Shown one piece after another: positions 9,945-21,366 of a DNA stretch of 64,000 nt. The translations under genes were made by a program, and so were the position numbers. Each line of letters begins with the position of its first letter. Within the stretch, counting starts at the first letter, position 1. Source of the stretch: Manduca sexta (Eukaryota > Arthropoda > Insecta > Lepidoptera > Sphingidae); the NCBI RefSeq assembly GCF_014839805.1, contig NC_051116.1, positions 8,227,556 to 8,291,555 of the forward strand, in the 5' to 3' direction. Below the pieces are notes generated by a model. That model saw nothing but the letters and a program-made list of their open reading frames with translations, was not told where the DNA came from and did not search any database.

Positions 9945-10248
9945 CCGGTAGGCCTATTATATGTGAGAGTCCGTGTGGGTAGGCACCACCGCAATGTCTA
10001 GTTCTGCCGCCAAGCAGTGTGTAGTGACTGTTGTGTTCCGGTTTGGAGGATAATGTAGCCAGTGTAACTACTGGACATAAGACTTAACATCTCATGTCTC
10101 TGGATGGTGAGCGCAATGGAATACCAAACAATACTTTGTAATTCAAAATGTTGGATGATGTCTCTATTATTTATGGGCGGTGATATCGTTTACCATCAGG
10201 CGAACGGCAAGCTCGTCTCGTCATTCAAAGCAATAAAAAAAAAATTTA
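9945..10248 (+). repeat. Repeat B copy, A-tailed
   Basis: Reads tgtgagagtccgtgtgggta, gttccggtttggagg, taactactggacataa, tcatgtctctggatggtga and tcaggcgaacggcaagctcg, ending in caataaaaaaaaa. The A tail suggests a retrotransposed unit. No A/B box pair was convincing, so the class is open. Small frames in it are shadows. Confidence 0.75.
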
Positions 10249-10409
10249 AAAGAGCAATCAGTTTTAATTCTTACACGAGTCTATTCTGGGAAAAATAGTC
10301 ATCGCGTCACATTGCGTCACAACGCCGGCGCCTGCGACGATTCTGCGTATTTTTTTGACAATCTATCATTCACGGAAGCTCATTCATTAACCGACTTAGA
10401 ATAGGCCGT

Positions 10410-10805
10410 TATCGACCACGTGTCTTATATAATTAAAGCCCGCTGTACACGGATAGAGTTAATAGCATGGTAGTGTAGTAGAGTACTATGATCATTATAC
10501 CAATGTATTTTATATGTGCATGATATAGTAGCCCTACTGCACCTAATGGTCCAATAGAATGTCAACTGAAAAGAGATGATTACTCCTCGATAGTCGACAC
10601 AATTATGCCGGCCTGTTGAAACAAGACATACACAGGCTGATCCCAGAACGCAACACACTTACGCGTGTTATGTGGGGTTCAATAGAATGTCGACTGACGA
10701 GAGATTATTCGGTAGTCGTCACAATTTTGCCGGCCTGTTGGAACCAGATATACACAGGCTGATCCCGGACCGCAACCCACGTGGGACAATATGGCGGGTT
10801 TTAAC
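10410..10805 (-). repeat. Repeat C, partially duplicated in tandem
   Basis: Two successive runs of ccaatagaatgtc, gagagatgatta or gagagattat, tgccggcctgttg and acacaggctgatccc occur at about 10550-10665 and 10680-10800. This is a local duplication or a double insertion. Confidence 0.7.
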
Positions 10806-10976
10806 ACCTTAAAAACATTTACTTCTACCATACATTTACATAATATAGTCCCTTTCGCGTTTACATTAGTATCTCAAAAAATTTCATTGGATGTATTGTT
10901 TGTTATCCCCTTTTATGTAAAAATGACCTTTTTTACTATATCAATAAGGTCATTAATATTCGTCATAGTATTTGGT

Positions 10977-10984
10977 GACGTCAC
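10977..10984. promoter_or_regulatory. CRE-like palindrome TGACGTCA
   Basis: Exact 8-bp CREB/ATF consensus. By itself it is only weak evidence of function. Confidence 0.2.
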
Positions 10985-11097
10985 ACGCCCTTGTAATTAT
11001 GAATGGATGAATATAATGAATGTAATCAGGGAGGGATTGAGACGTGAAGAATATAATTTGAAAATAGCTTTAGTTAAATATTTAAATTTAATTAAAT

Positions 11098-11292
11098 AAT
11101 AATATTAGCCCTGTATTATATACTGTCCCATTGTTGGGCGACGAACCTCTTCTACTACGGAGAGGGATTAGGCCTTAGTCCACCACGCTGGCCCAGTGCG
11201 GATTGGTAGACTTCACACATCCTCGAAAATTCCTAAAAAGAATTTCTAAGGTATGCAGGTTACTTCACGATGTTTTCCTTCACCGTTAAATT
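11098..11292 (-). mobile_element. SINE A fragment (tail half)
   Basis: Reads aatattagccctgtattata through cacgctggcccagtgcggat and caccgttaaattg, where the match stops. The tRNA-like head is absent. Confidence 0.7.
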
Positions 11293-11429
11293 GAATTAAT
11301 TCGAAAATAAAATCGCTGGCGCCGTAGTGTGATATAGCGTTTTGTAACAGGAAAGGATTTTCATCTGGCCGAAGCCGCAAGCAACACCAGTATCACCCAT
11401 CCGAAGCAAATCTTGTGCGCACAACTTTA

Positions 11430-11725
11430 CACGAATTGCACGCCCATGCACATTTGTCGCGGCCCTAACACACAGTCCAGTGTGTTTACCTCATGGTTGC
11501 CAATTCACTTTGAGGCTTATAAGGGCTCGCGAACATTTCCTGGCCTTTTCCCCTCCTCTCATCCTTAGAGGTTTCTTTATCCTTTTCCCACACATCCTTC
11601 CCCTGATTTCCACTCCAAACTTTTCTCCTGGGCCATACAGTCGCTAAGCCGGGAGATTCTAGTGTGTCATTCGCAGGAATCCCCCGGTGTTGACTACGGG
11701 GTCCGATACCCAGAAAAAAAACATC
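11430..11725 (+). mobile_element. Repeat F: A-tailed LINE-like 3' end
   Basis: A pyrimidine-rich core (cttttcccctcctctcatcc) is followed by cgctaagccgggaga, actacggggtccgatac and an A run. Reverse copies at 28250, 32845 and 50250 share this layout. The A tail and 3' conservation suggest a non-LTR element 3' UTR. Confidence 0.55.
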
Positions 11726-12244
11726 AATATTATAAAGTAATTATTTTGTGTGTGCTGCTCAAAAATAATATTTTAACAATAGATGTAGTTTGGAACATAT
11801 TTAGGTCAGTTTTTAATGTCACATAAATGTCATCAATCAAATGAATTATAACCTAACCGAATAAACAAGTGAGACAAATTGTCGTTTTTATATATACAAC
11901 TGTAATTTTTAATTCGTCTGTGTATTTTATCATATGATTAAATTTTATCTGATATCAAAAAATTACTCCTTAACCTATTTTAAATAAATTTTTCAAAAGC
12001 CCATTAATCCGTTCCGAATCTATATACGGGGGGTTAACGCCCCCCGACGCCTGGATTCGGCCCTGTTGTTCGGTAGGGCACGAGTTCTCTATCACATATC
12101 CGCGGTAAGAAGATAGCTCAATGACTTGTGACCGTTTACAATGTTTGCTTAGAGTTCCGTTGGATGATTATGAATCCATTATGTAGAAAGATTGCTAAAT
12201 AACTTTGTAAATCTGACTTTATTAAGTCTGTTCTTGGTCATTGC

Positions 12245-12365
12245 TACACATCACACCGTTATCCCCAAGGGGGAGGTAGAGGTGCAACCAAGGCACCCAC
12301 TTTTCACCTGTGTGGTTCCTCTAAGTCCCGAGTCTGGTATTAGTGCCCGATATGGCGAGGCTCGA
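12245..12365 (-). mobile_element. SINE D fragment
   Basis: Reads catcacaccgttatcccc, gaggtgcaaccaaggcaccc, acttttcacc and agtcccgagtctgg. Confidence 0.55.
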
Positions 12366-12424
12366 TCTTATCGTACATGATGACAAATGGGTGCTTTGCT
12401 CGCACTTCTGTCTACCTCTCCGGG

Positions 12425-12535
12425 TGTCATCATCATCATCAGCCACATAAAGTCTACTGCTGAACATAGGCCTCTCTCAAAGATTTCCAGAGGGATCTGT
12501 ATACACTGTTGCCTTTGTGGGTGTAAGGCGTGTAA
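12425..12535 (+). repeat. Repeat K (tcatcatcat LINE-like fragment)
   Basis: Reads tcatcatcatcatcagccac, then gtctactgctgaacatagg and cctctctcaaagatttcc, a common lepidopteran repeat. Related copies lie at 62628 and 63883, and in reverse at 23230. Confidence 0.6.
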
Positions 12536-12645
12536 TTTTTTTAATAATTAATGTTTGATCTTAGTAGTAGTAGAATCACTACGGATATATGCGTCGAATC
12601 ATTGACCGTGATACTAATAAACTCAATTGGCTCGAATCGAGGAAG

Positions 12646-12945
12646 TGACGTCACAGACACGTCAATGCTCCGTCTATTCAAATAGAAGACACGTCATGAT
12701 TATTGCGCGGGAGTTGGCGAGATTACATCAGAACGATAGACGTTGTGTCCGAGGTATGAGTATAGAAAAACAATTACTGGGCATAAGATTTAACATCTCG
12801 TGCACGTCGTATAAATTCTAAAACAGAACAAATCAATTGATATCTGGCGAAAGATTTACAAGTTATAAGCCATTGAAATTACGTAGTACACTTACCCAAG
12901 TGTTAAAAAATAAAAAAAGTGACGAAATACATGCATGTGACGTCA
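12646..12945. promoter_or_regulatory. Two TGACGTCA palindromes in apparently single-copy DNA
   Basis: TGACGTCA occurs at 12646-12653 and 12938-12945, with the half-site TGACGT near 13400. The region 12600-13560 has more CpG than its surroundings and matches no repeat family here. It could be an enhancer. Function is not shown. Confidence 0.25.
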
Positions 12946-13554
12946 GCGGGCACTACGATGTGCGCGAAAGAAAGAGATGGAGCGATATTCCCACTCCACG
13001 TCCACTCCTGCAGGTAGCAATATATGACATTTGAATTACTGCCTCATTTCTTATCGAATTTCTATGCTGTTTTCACAGGACTTCTTTTTTGTACTAATTG
13101 CCTGTTACATATAAAAAATGCAAAATGAAACATTGTCAAATACTGTATTAGCAGACTTCACGTACCCTAAAATGATTATAGAATGAACTCCGAGACACCA
13201 ATCAAAGTAACTCATTAGTAATCATGTCAAAAAACTTTGATCTGATTAGTCCAATTTCGCCAATTGAAAAAAGCGATTAATCGCTTATTGAACGTCGCGT
13301 TTAGAATTTTTACGCATACATGCGCACGCGCACATACTACAGGGAATTATCGAATTAATGTACAGAACCCAAAGCTTTATAAAGCCGTTTTTTTATCGCA
13401 TGACGTAACAGATTAGCTGTCGGTGGGCGTGGCGCGATACGGCGGGAATTTAAACGCGTCGCACGTAACATTCTTTGTAATTCATCTTACTAGGAATTCA
13501 TAATTATCTTTAACGTCTCTTCGAAATGATTAGCGGTTACTGCTTACCTCTCAT

Positions 13555-13660
13555 TGCGTTGGCGTAGTTGTATACGTCACGTCTAAGGTCTAGGGTCAGA
13601 ATTCCAGGTCGCGAAGTGATAGTGGGTTTTTGTGTCCAGTATCGGCCCGGAGTCTGAAAT
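13555..13660 (+). mobile_element. SINE D fragment (tRNA-like head)
   Basis: Reads gttggcgtagttgtatacgt, ggtcgcgaagtgatag, gggtttttgtgtccagtat and cggcccggagtctgaaat. Confidence 0.55.
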
Positions 13661-13934
13661 TATTTAGACGTTTCGAAGATTGCAGCCTTCTTGATAATAA
13701 TAATAAAGCAAAAAGAGATCGGATGCAGAAAGCAGTATTGCTGGACACAGCGCATTGTTAGAATATTCCTCACTTTGAATCCCTAACCGCCGGTGGCCGG
13801 GGTCTTGCTTGAGCTTCGCCATTGGAGGATGATTATTTTTTTTTTTATATTTTTATATGCAAGTTACCTACTTATAAAACTGGGGATATTAAGTAATTTC
13901 TTAATATTAAAATGAAAAGGCACAATATTTATAC

Positions 13935-14110
13935 ATTTTAAAAAGGAGAAAAAGCCAGCTCTGGCTGGGGAGGTTTTTCTATTATCGTCAAGGACACATC
14001 GCGATCCTCAAAGATGTGGACTATGGAAGCCCTAACCTAGCTAACTTACCAGCCTTTCACTGGTTATTTAAATATACTTTTGATCTCATTTACCATCAGA
14101 CGGACTACTT
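13935..14110 (-). repeat. Repeat H fragment
   Basis: Reads agccagctctggctgggg, acatcgcgatcctcaaagat and cctaacctagctaacttacc, then agcctttcactgg. Copies occur at 51270-51560 and 58930-59245. Confidence 0.6.
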
Positions 14111-14204
14111 CCAAGTATTCCCATTGAGCATAATACATATTTTTGTATTTTTATATGCATTATTTTAAGATATGTATAAAAATGTTAAAAAAAATTAAAT
14201 AAAG

Positions 14205-14425
14205 AGATATCTATTTATACATATTATAAAACAAATTTCCCGAAAGCAGTCTGTCTGTATGTTATCGATTTTCTCAAAATCTACTAAACGGATTTTTATG
14301 AAATTTGGTATGGAGATAGTTTAAAACCCTGGAAAGATTATATGATACTTTTTATCCTAGGAAAATACATATCCTAGGAAAATAAAACTCCTTCACGCGG
14401 AGGAAGCTGCGAACAAGAGCTGTTA
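14205..14425 (+). repeat. Repeat E copy
   Basis: Begins with tatttatacatattataaaa, then tctgtctgtatgttatcgat, acggatttttatgaaatttg and gtatggagatagttt. It ends near gaggaagctgcgaacaagag. Confidence 0.7.
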
Positions 14426-14444
14426 AATAAAAATTAAGAATAAT

Positions 14445-14515
14445 ATAATAATATCAGCTCTGCTTACTGTCCCACTGCTGGAAACGAGCCTCCTCCACTC
14501 TTAAGACGAATCATT
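14445..14515 (-). mobile_element. SINE A tail fragment
   Basis: Reads aataatatcagctctgct, tactgtcccactgctgg and gagcctcctccac, about 70 bp only. Confidence 0.5.
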
Positions 14516-14789
14516 GACACTAATTCAGCATAATTACACTTAATTATAATTTAATGTTCTCATACGTGTTACTGGCCACGTATCACCTTATTTTGAGGTC
14601 AGTTTGGTATTAGATTGCAATTGACAAGGTGAAGTAAAAGTGTATGAGGTAATATGCTGAGAGAATTTGTAAGCAATATTCATAATTTTTGAGGTTATTG
14701 CGCTGTTCTAATGTCCAAGACATGCGGGAAGGGTATTGCAATCTTTAATATGTTGTAATAAATTTAAGTGGTACTATCATTTGCTGGTA

Positions 14790-15015
14790 TGCTGGTGGTA
14801 GGATATTTTATATCCGCCCGAATAGCGACCACCGTACACAAGGTTTTATAACCCGCCATAGTGGCCCACGTAAGTTTGTCGCGTAGGATCAGCCTGTGTA
14901 TTTATGGTTCCAACAGGCCGGCATAATTGTGTCGTCTGTCGAGGGGTAATCATGTCGTGTCAGTCGACATTCTATTGGACTCTACTCCGCTTACCATCAG
15001 ATGCAGTGCAGTACA
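14790..15015 (+). repeat. Repeat C copy
   Basis: Reads taggatattttatatccgcc, gaatagcgaccaccgtacac, ccatagtggcccacgtaag, caacaggccggcataattgt and gtcagtcgacattctattgg. Good preservation. The small frame from 14904 is a chance frame across it and the next repeat. Confidence 0.75.
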
Positions 15016-15069
15016 AAATAATAATTGGGAAGTCATTTAACAGCATTAATAGAAAATGTAAAACAAACT

Positions 15070-15287
15070 CATCCGCGTTTATCCCTGAAAGGGTAGGCAG
15101 AGGCGTAACCAAGGCGTTCACTTTTTGCATATTCCTATCCCACGATGTAATGATCTATAGCCATATCAGATACAAACTCCAGACCCAAAAAACCCAAATA
15201 TCTCTGCCCAATCGGGGATTCGAAACCAGAACTTTATGTCATTGGTGGTATCAAGCACGTAACACAACCACGCCTTCGAGGCAGTCA
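15070..15287 (-). mobile_element. SINE D copy, near full length
   Basis: Reads gcgtttatccctgaaagggt, gaggcgtaaccaaggcg, aaaaacccaaatatctctgc and the complement of the B box in ggggattcgaaacc. It ends cacgccttcgaggcag, the reversed tRNA-like head. Confidence 0.7.
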
Positions 15288-15533
15288 TAATTTGGGGGGA
15301 AAACTTCTTTTAAATAATTCAGGGGATGTGTAAATAGGTCTTCTTTTGTTATTGGAGTCATCATCAGCGATAGCATGTCCAGTGAACAAAGATCTCCCCC
15401 CTCCCTAAAGACTTCCAGACCTAGAAAGAAAGAAAGAAAGATTTTATTATTGCACACAAACAGTATAATGTGCACAGTAACAAAAAGAGAATAAAAACAT
15501 AAAATTAGAAAAATAAATTATACCTAATGTGCC

Positions 15534-15865
15534 GAAGCGGCGATAGCCTAGTTGGGTGTGGAACGGTCTGCCAAGACGAATGCCCGCAGGTTCAAATCCC
15601 AAGGGCACACACCTCTGACTTTTCTAAAAAATCATGTGTGTATTCTTTGTGAATTTATCGTTCGCTTTAACGGTGGAGGAAAACATCGTGAGGAAACCTG
15701 CACATCTGAGAAGTTCTCTATAGGAATTTCGAATGTGTGTGAAGTCTACCAATCCGCACTAGGCCAGCGTGGAGGACTAAGGCCTAATCCCTCTCAGTAG
15801 TAGAGGAGGCCCGTGCTCAGCAGTGGGCAAGTATATAATATATGGCCGATATTATTATTATTATT
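15534..15865 (+). mobile_element. SINE A, full length with 12-bp target duplication
   Basis: Head gaagcggcgatagcctagtt with A box tagcctagttgg and B box ggttcaaatcc. The tail is tattattattattatta-like. Flanks are ACCTAATGTGCC (15522-15533) and ACCTATTGTGCC (15866-15877), with one mismatch. Confidence 0.85.
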
Positions 15866-16079
15866 ACCTATTGTGCCAACAATGGGAATCCCCACTCAGC
15901 TTCTTGCTTTAGTATCAGTCTGATACCGCAGCGCTGATTTTCAATGAGGCACCCTGGGTGACGTACGGACACCCGGGGTGTTCATTTACACTTCATATAC
16001 AATAAAATGTTGTACATAGGCCTTTGGGGATAAAGGTATACCTATATGTCTAGAACAATTAATCACATAAAAAAATTGT

Positions 16080-16200
16080 TTATTTATTTATTTATTTGTA
16101 CTTCATATACAATAAAATTAAGGCGGACGTAATGCCGTAGCCATTCTCTCTCAGTCCATCTTAGGATGGAGTAGAGATGAACAAGTTTGGTCCATCAAAG
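16080..16200 (-). repeat. Repeat I (LINE-like 3' end)
   Basis: Reads tttgtacttcatatacaata, attaaggcggacgtaatgcc and agtccatcttaggatggag. The plus-strand partner at 39280-39402 carries the complementary order. Confidence 0.6.
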
Positions 16201-16564
16201 AAGTCTGTTGTGGTGAGCAAATACTGGCGTGCTAAGCGCAAAAGCGGTATGTCAGGGAAATCTTAATTCGAGATAATCGAAGTTTGTAAATATTGTGTTA
16301 AACGCTCTTTTTACAATAAACATTATATAAGCAAAATAATTACAGAATACAATTTTAGACATTTCTTGACAACGTCCAACCAGAGAGAATAATAGAATAG
16401 TCGCCGCGTGACATATCTTCTCTTCTGCCAGCCGAGCAGCCGAATACTTCCGGAAACTCCCGATGTCATCGGCTAGGATAGCGGCGCGTAACAATAGTTT
16501 TATAATTTTGTATGTAGAACTGAGATAGAGAAACTCCTTTAACGTTTTTAACAAGTCCTAAGTA

Positions 16565-16685
16565 AGATGCCGTTATTTAGGTATCGTCATTGGATGGGTA
16601 TTTCTTTAAGCTATCTGACGACATAAAAATCAAGTTTTTTTTTGAGATACCGCTTTTGAATTAGCACGTCAGAACAGCAGATATA
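16565..16685 (-). repeat. Repeat J
   Basis: The complement shares gcggtatctcaaaaaa, tagcttaaagaaat and cccatccaatga with 58670-58770. A 100-codon minus-strand frame next to it (16252-16554) has no recognisable domain. Confidence 0.5.
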
Positions 16686-16939
16686 GATAAAATTTAAGAC
16701 AAAGAACGATCAAATGTCTAAATATATAATTTGGAACGCAATTTTGTTAAATAATTGTTATCTTTTATCTGTCCCGCATTAAAACAATTATATTTATCAA
16801 TTTATACTTTAATCCGATTATATTATTTTCTATGACATTTATTATTTTAAATTAATTACGCATTATTTTAGCTAATCCTGATTTAGACAGAGCAATTATT
16901 TTTAACAATAATTGTACACAATTATTGCTAGCAATTTTT

Positions 16940-17145
16940 TTGCTTGTGGCAGGATATATTTTGTATCCGCCCGGATAGCGACAACTGTACACAAGGTGTT
17001 AAAACCCACCATAGTGGCCCACGTAAGTATGTCGCGTTCCGAGATCAGCCTGTGTATATCTGGTTCCAACAGGCCGGCATAATTGTGTCGAATACCTACT
17101 GGTAATCATCTCTCATCAGTCGACATTCTATTGGACCCCACTGGT
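16940..17145 (+). repeat. Repeat C copy
   Basis: Reads tggcaggatatattttgtat, cgcccggatagcgac, cccaccatagtggcccacgt, aacaggccggcataattgtg and tcagtcgacattctattgga. One of the best-preserved copies. Confidence 0.78.
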
Positions 17146-17550
17146 ATAAAAAAAAATCAGATGTTTATTTCGTCATTGTTCAGACGCAGGCTATAACTAA
17201 AAACGTTTTTAATATCTCTCAGACTTATATGCGATAATTATTATTTAAACTAAGTGAGTATTATCTATCAACGCGGTTAGAAATTGCTTTGTCATCATGC
17301 ATCTTTTGACATGTTCGTTCATGTTATGGCCATTCAAAAATTGCACGTGCGAGGCAAAAAATCGCTCCGTGTAATTGAGGCTTTATAATGTGTTATCAAT
17401 TTACAACGAATGTGAAAAACGTCGGAAGGTTACAGGAAAACGCTGTGTTAAAGGTTTGTTCACACGTATAATGTCAGGGCAGTGGGAGCAACGTGTGTTC
17501 TCAGAGACAATAATTATTTGTTGCCCTACAATGCATTCTAGCAGGGTATT

Positions 17551-17580
17551 TTCTTTCTCTCTTTCTCTCTTCTCTCTCTC
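17551..17580. repeat. (CT)n-rich microsatellite
   Basis: tctttctctctttctctc-type run. Just to its right, the phrase gatcccgt.caa.gtcatt occurs twice about 40 bp apart. Confidence 0.6.
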
Positions 17581-18354
17581 AGTTGGCCCCTTATTAATGA
17601 GGACCGTGATCCCGTCCAACGTCATTCGCCTCTCATTACTGAAAATGATCCCGTTCAAGGTCATTCAGTAGTCTTATCCACGAGGCGCGATTATCGGCTT
17701 GGTACACCGCAACGCTATTGGCATATTTGATTTAATAATTCATATAGAGGCTATTAGAGATATGGAAATAAATATCTATCTCCTTTTGAACTATGTCTAA
17801 ATAGAGTGCTCGCGACTCGGCCCGCGTGTAATAACTTTCCAGAACCCCATTTTGTACTTTATGGACGCATTCAAAAGCCAAGTGGTTGGCTCTTTGTTTT
17901 TTTTTTTTTCAAAGAGATACGTATGTTAGCTACAAGGGTCGGCTTAACCACACCAGACTTTTAGGTGAGCGCTTTAGAAACAACCATGCTGAGAGGAATC
18001 CATTAACGGGTTACGTACCTCGGACGGCCACTGAGAGATAATGAGACACCAACGATTAGGAATATTTTGCTGTAACGTTGTTTGTGTTGTGGAAATTCTT
18101 ATCTAAACTAATATAAAGAGGATTAGTTTATAGATTTGTAGAGGCTAATCTTTGGAACTATCTTCAAGCTATAATTCCACGATTTAATTCCACAAGCCAT
18201 TGTCGGTACCTGAACGGTTGTGTGTGAACGAACCTTAATCTATTGAATTATTTCGACACATTTGTCCACGCATTTACTTTCTAATGAGCCTGAGAATTTT
18301 GTTTGGTTCCGTACAATATAAGAAATTTTACAAACAATAATACATAGTATAGAA

Positions 18355-18665
18355 GTTTTTTTTTATTTATTGCTTTGAATGACAAGACGAGCTTGCCGTT
18401 CGCCTGATGGTAAGCGATACGATCGCCTATAAACAGTAGAAACACCATCCAACGCCTTGAATTACAAAGTATTGTTTGGTATTCCACTACGCTCGCCATC
18501 CTGAGACATGAGAAGTTAAGTCTTATTATGTCTAGTAGGTATACTTGCTACAATGTCCTTCAAACCGGAACACAACAGTGACTACACACTGCTTGGTGGC
18601 AGAAGTCGACATTGCGGACCTATCCAGGCGGACTGTCACACATGAGAGACCTTATCACCAGCAAA
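18355..18665 (-). repeat. Repeat B copy, A-tailed
   Basis: Reads tttttttatttattgctttg, gacaagacgagcttgccgtt, cgcctgatggtaagcgatac, tccttcaaaccggaacacaa and aggcggactgtcacacatga. Confidence 0.75.
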
Positions 18666-18669
18666 AGAT

Positions 18670-19230
18670 AACTACATTTTAACCGACTTCAAAATAAGAA
18701 GGTTATCAATTCGACTTGTATTTTTATGCTCTACTTGAGAACTGAAAAAAATATATTTGAGAGAATATGCTTACAGAATGGTCCCATACATGTTGTTGTA
18801 TTGAATTTTTATTTTTACAAGCACATTATAATTATTATTAGGTATTATTAATTATTATTTATTGCATCGAGTATTAATAAGGACCTAAACATTTCAACCT
18901 TTATATTTATTTTTTATTTCACAAAATATATTGTCCCTTAAGATAAGATATAAAAGAAGTCTTCAAACAACTGATGTTACATTTAAAATTTAGATATAAA
19001 TTTATATGTATTTATGTTTTTTTTAATGTATTTATGCGGTGATGCGACGATTTGTCTTAGAATATATTTAAAAGTGTTATATGTGTCAAACGGTTTTTTT
19101 ATGGCAGTCGTTCAAGTATAATGACCATTATAAGTTGACTCCTCTTTGTATAACACCTCTTATTAAGAAAAGGTCCGCAAAAATACGACTAATTATATTT
19201 TCGCTTTATTACAAACACTACTATTTTTAC
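18670..19230. other. AT-rich spacer, nothing recognised
   Basis: No repeat family member or coding signal was seen. Confidence 0.5.
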
Positions 19231-19249
19231 AAACTATGTACAATCATTA

Positions 19250-19350
19250 AAATTAAACTGTTTTATGGATTTTATTGCGGTTTTAATATTTTGGTTACGG
19301 GGTGGACTGAGGTATTGTTCATCCCCAAAGTAAAATCCGAAAAATAGTTT
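19250..19350 (-). mobile_element. Repeat G (Penelope-like) tail fragment
   Basis: Reads tggattttattgcggtttta, ggttacggggtggactgagg, tattgttcatccccaaag and taaaatccg. This is the reverse of the tail at 38830-38935. Confidence 0.5.
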
Positions 19351-19884
19351 AATTTTAATGTCTAACATTCGCGTAAACATAAAAAATCATTATGTATAAT
19401 CAACCAAAATCTGTTTAAAATTTGGGTGTCCGTCATATCTCATTAAAACCGCCCTTTGGCGCTCTTTTCTACATAATATTATTCCTTTATAACCGAAGAG
19501 CTACGTATCTTAATCTTTAATCCAGTTACAAGAATAAATAAAAAAAAAAGTTTTCAAATTGATCAATTTTCGTAATCAATCGAAAAGCGATTTGAATTGT
19601 TTATTTAACAATAAACAATCTTTAGATAAACAATATAGAACACTGATTATTAGTTGGGATATTAGACGTTATTAATAACAAATAAAGATCAATTTTAATA
19701 ACTCATCGCCACAGGCTTAACAAATATTAATTTAACCACCCACAGGGATTATGTCGATATAATTGATTTTAATCGAATTGTTCTAACAGTGGGGTGTCAA
19801 TTAAGGTCAAATTTCTTTGAACTTAATTCGAAACGCGTGGTATATTTTTTATTGAAGAGGAAAATTGTTGACGTGAAATATATG

Positions 19885-20000
19885 CTTCAGTGGTGTAGTT
19901 GTATGATACGATTGCTGAGGTTTCAGGTTCGATTCCCGGGTCGAGCGGTAATGTTTAGTTTTTCTATTTGGAATTTGTGTCCGATATGATGATAGGCAAG
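19885..20000 (+). mobile_element. SINE D fragment (tRNA-like head)
   Basis: Reads cagtggtgtagttgtatgat and the B box aggttcgattcccgggtcga, then atttggaatttgtgtccgat. It looks tRNA-like but does not form a full cloverleaf gene. Confidence 0.6.
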
Positions 20001-20159
20001 CTCCGTACACTCAAAATGATATTTGAAATTTAAATAACTGCATTATTTTTCCAGCAATTTTGATAATGATTTCATAAAGAATTTCATTTTCGTATTACTT
20101 TCTATTAAATCTTATCGTACTTACCAATATTAATGCGAAGGACAGTGAATATGTTTTAG

Positions 20160-20440
20160 GTCTGGACGTTTCAATGTTTGTAAGAGGTAAATGCTGAAAC
20201 AACTGAACGGATTTGGATGAAATTTGGCAGAAGGGTAGACCATATCCTAGATTAACACATAGGCTAGTATCCCCAGTAAATAGTTGCCATAGGAAATAAT
20301 GGCATTTTCTATTTATGTTATACATAGATGTCACTGCCGTCGTATAGATGGCGCTGTAAATTACCAGTGTATTTAGAAAGTTTGTAGCGGAAAAGTAAGT
20401 TTGTGCGGGCGAAGCCGCGAACAACGTTTAGTATAAAATA
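20160..20440 (+). repeat. Repeat E, diverged subfamily
   Basis: Reads tgaacggatttggatgaaat, ttggcagaagggtagacca, tagattaacacataggctag and gatggcgctg, ending gcgggcgaagccgcgaacaa. A related copy is at 35635-35830. Confidence 0.6.
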
Positions 20441-20499
20441 AATTAAGGTACATTGGGGTAAGACCGTAGGAGCTGTAATATAGTATAAATCAAATAAAA

Positions 20500-20612
20500 C
20501 AAATTCCATACCTGGAGCTGATACTGAATAGAAACTAATATTACTGCCCGACCCGAGAATTGAACCCGAGACCTTGTACCGTAATACAACTACGCCACCG
20601 ACACCGTCTGTA
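20500..20612 (-). mobile_element. SINE D fragment
   Basis: Reads ggagctgatactgaatagaa, ctgcccgacccgagaattga, acccgagaccttgtaccgta and caactacgccaccgac. Confidence 0.6.
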
Positions 20613-20994
20613 TATGTCATGTAATATGTTAATCTATAGAATTCTTGTAAAAAAAATATTTGCGAACAGTTCAACACGCTAAAAAATTCATCCAATTTTA
20701 CCTCTACGGCGCAAGGGAGTTAAAAAAAATCGAACTAGACAACTACACACCTACTCTCTTAACTATAATATTAATGTAATAAGAAATAGGTTATCTCAGT
20801 CTCTAAGCTTTCAAATATAATCTAGGATTTAATTTTATTAAACCCTAGACAGGTTTTGACCTTAAAAGGGGTTAGGAACCTTCGGTAGCTAAGTAAAGGA
20901 TGAGATGCTTAGGTTTAATTAAGGGCGGTGGTTGTTCTGTCTCGCCTCACAAGAACATTCAACGAGTTAAATTAACTAGATGAGGAAATTTACA

Positions 20995-21328
20995 TGATAG
21001 CCTAGTTTGAGGGGGGGGGGGGGGGGGGCTGTCGAGACGAAGGTCCGCAGGTTCAAATCCCAAGGCACGCACCTCTGACTTTCTAGAATGATGTGTGTAT
21101 TCTTTGTGAATTATCGTTCACTTTAACGGTGAAGGAAAACATCGTGAGAAAACCTGCACATCTGGGAAGTTTTCTATAAGAATTTCGAAGGTGTGTAAAG
21201 TCTACCAATCCGCACTAGGCCAGGGTGGTGGACTAAGGCCTAATCCCTCTCTGTAGTAGAGGAGGTCCGTGGTCAGTAGTGGGCGAGTATATAATACAGG
21301 GCTGATATTATTATTATATTATTAATGT
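20995..21328 (+). mobile_element. SINE A copy interrupted by an 18-base G run
   Basis: Head gatagcctagttt, then G at 21011-21028 in place of the usual gggtgtggaacgga. The normal body follows from ctgtcgagacgaaggtccgc to the ATT-rich tail. Confidence 0.75.
21011..21028 (+). repeat. Homopolymer (G)18
   Basis: Longest homopolymer of G in the window. It may be a real expansion of the SINE ttggg triplet or an assembly artefact. Confidence 0.9.
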
Positions 21329-21366
21329 GACAGGACTGGACCTGTCCTATAAACAGATTACAGAGC

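Noticed and set aside
10791..11099. 102-codon plus-strand frame
   Set aside because: It starts inside a repeat C copy and runs into AT-rich DNA up to a SINE A. No domain, no splice context, low-complexity composition.
14904..15290. 128-codon plus-strand frame
   Set aside because: It crosses from repeat C into a SINE D copy, so it is a chance frame over two unrelated repeats.
16252..16554. 100-codon minus-strand frame
   Set aside because: No recognisable domain, next to repeats I and J, no splice signals. Not enough for a gene.
19885..20000. Possible tRNA gene (tRNA-like A and B boxes)
   Set aside because: No full set of cloverleaf stems could be drawn, and the sequence continues as SINE D beyond the tRNA-like part.
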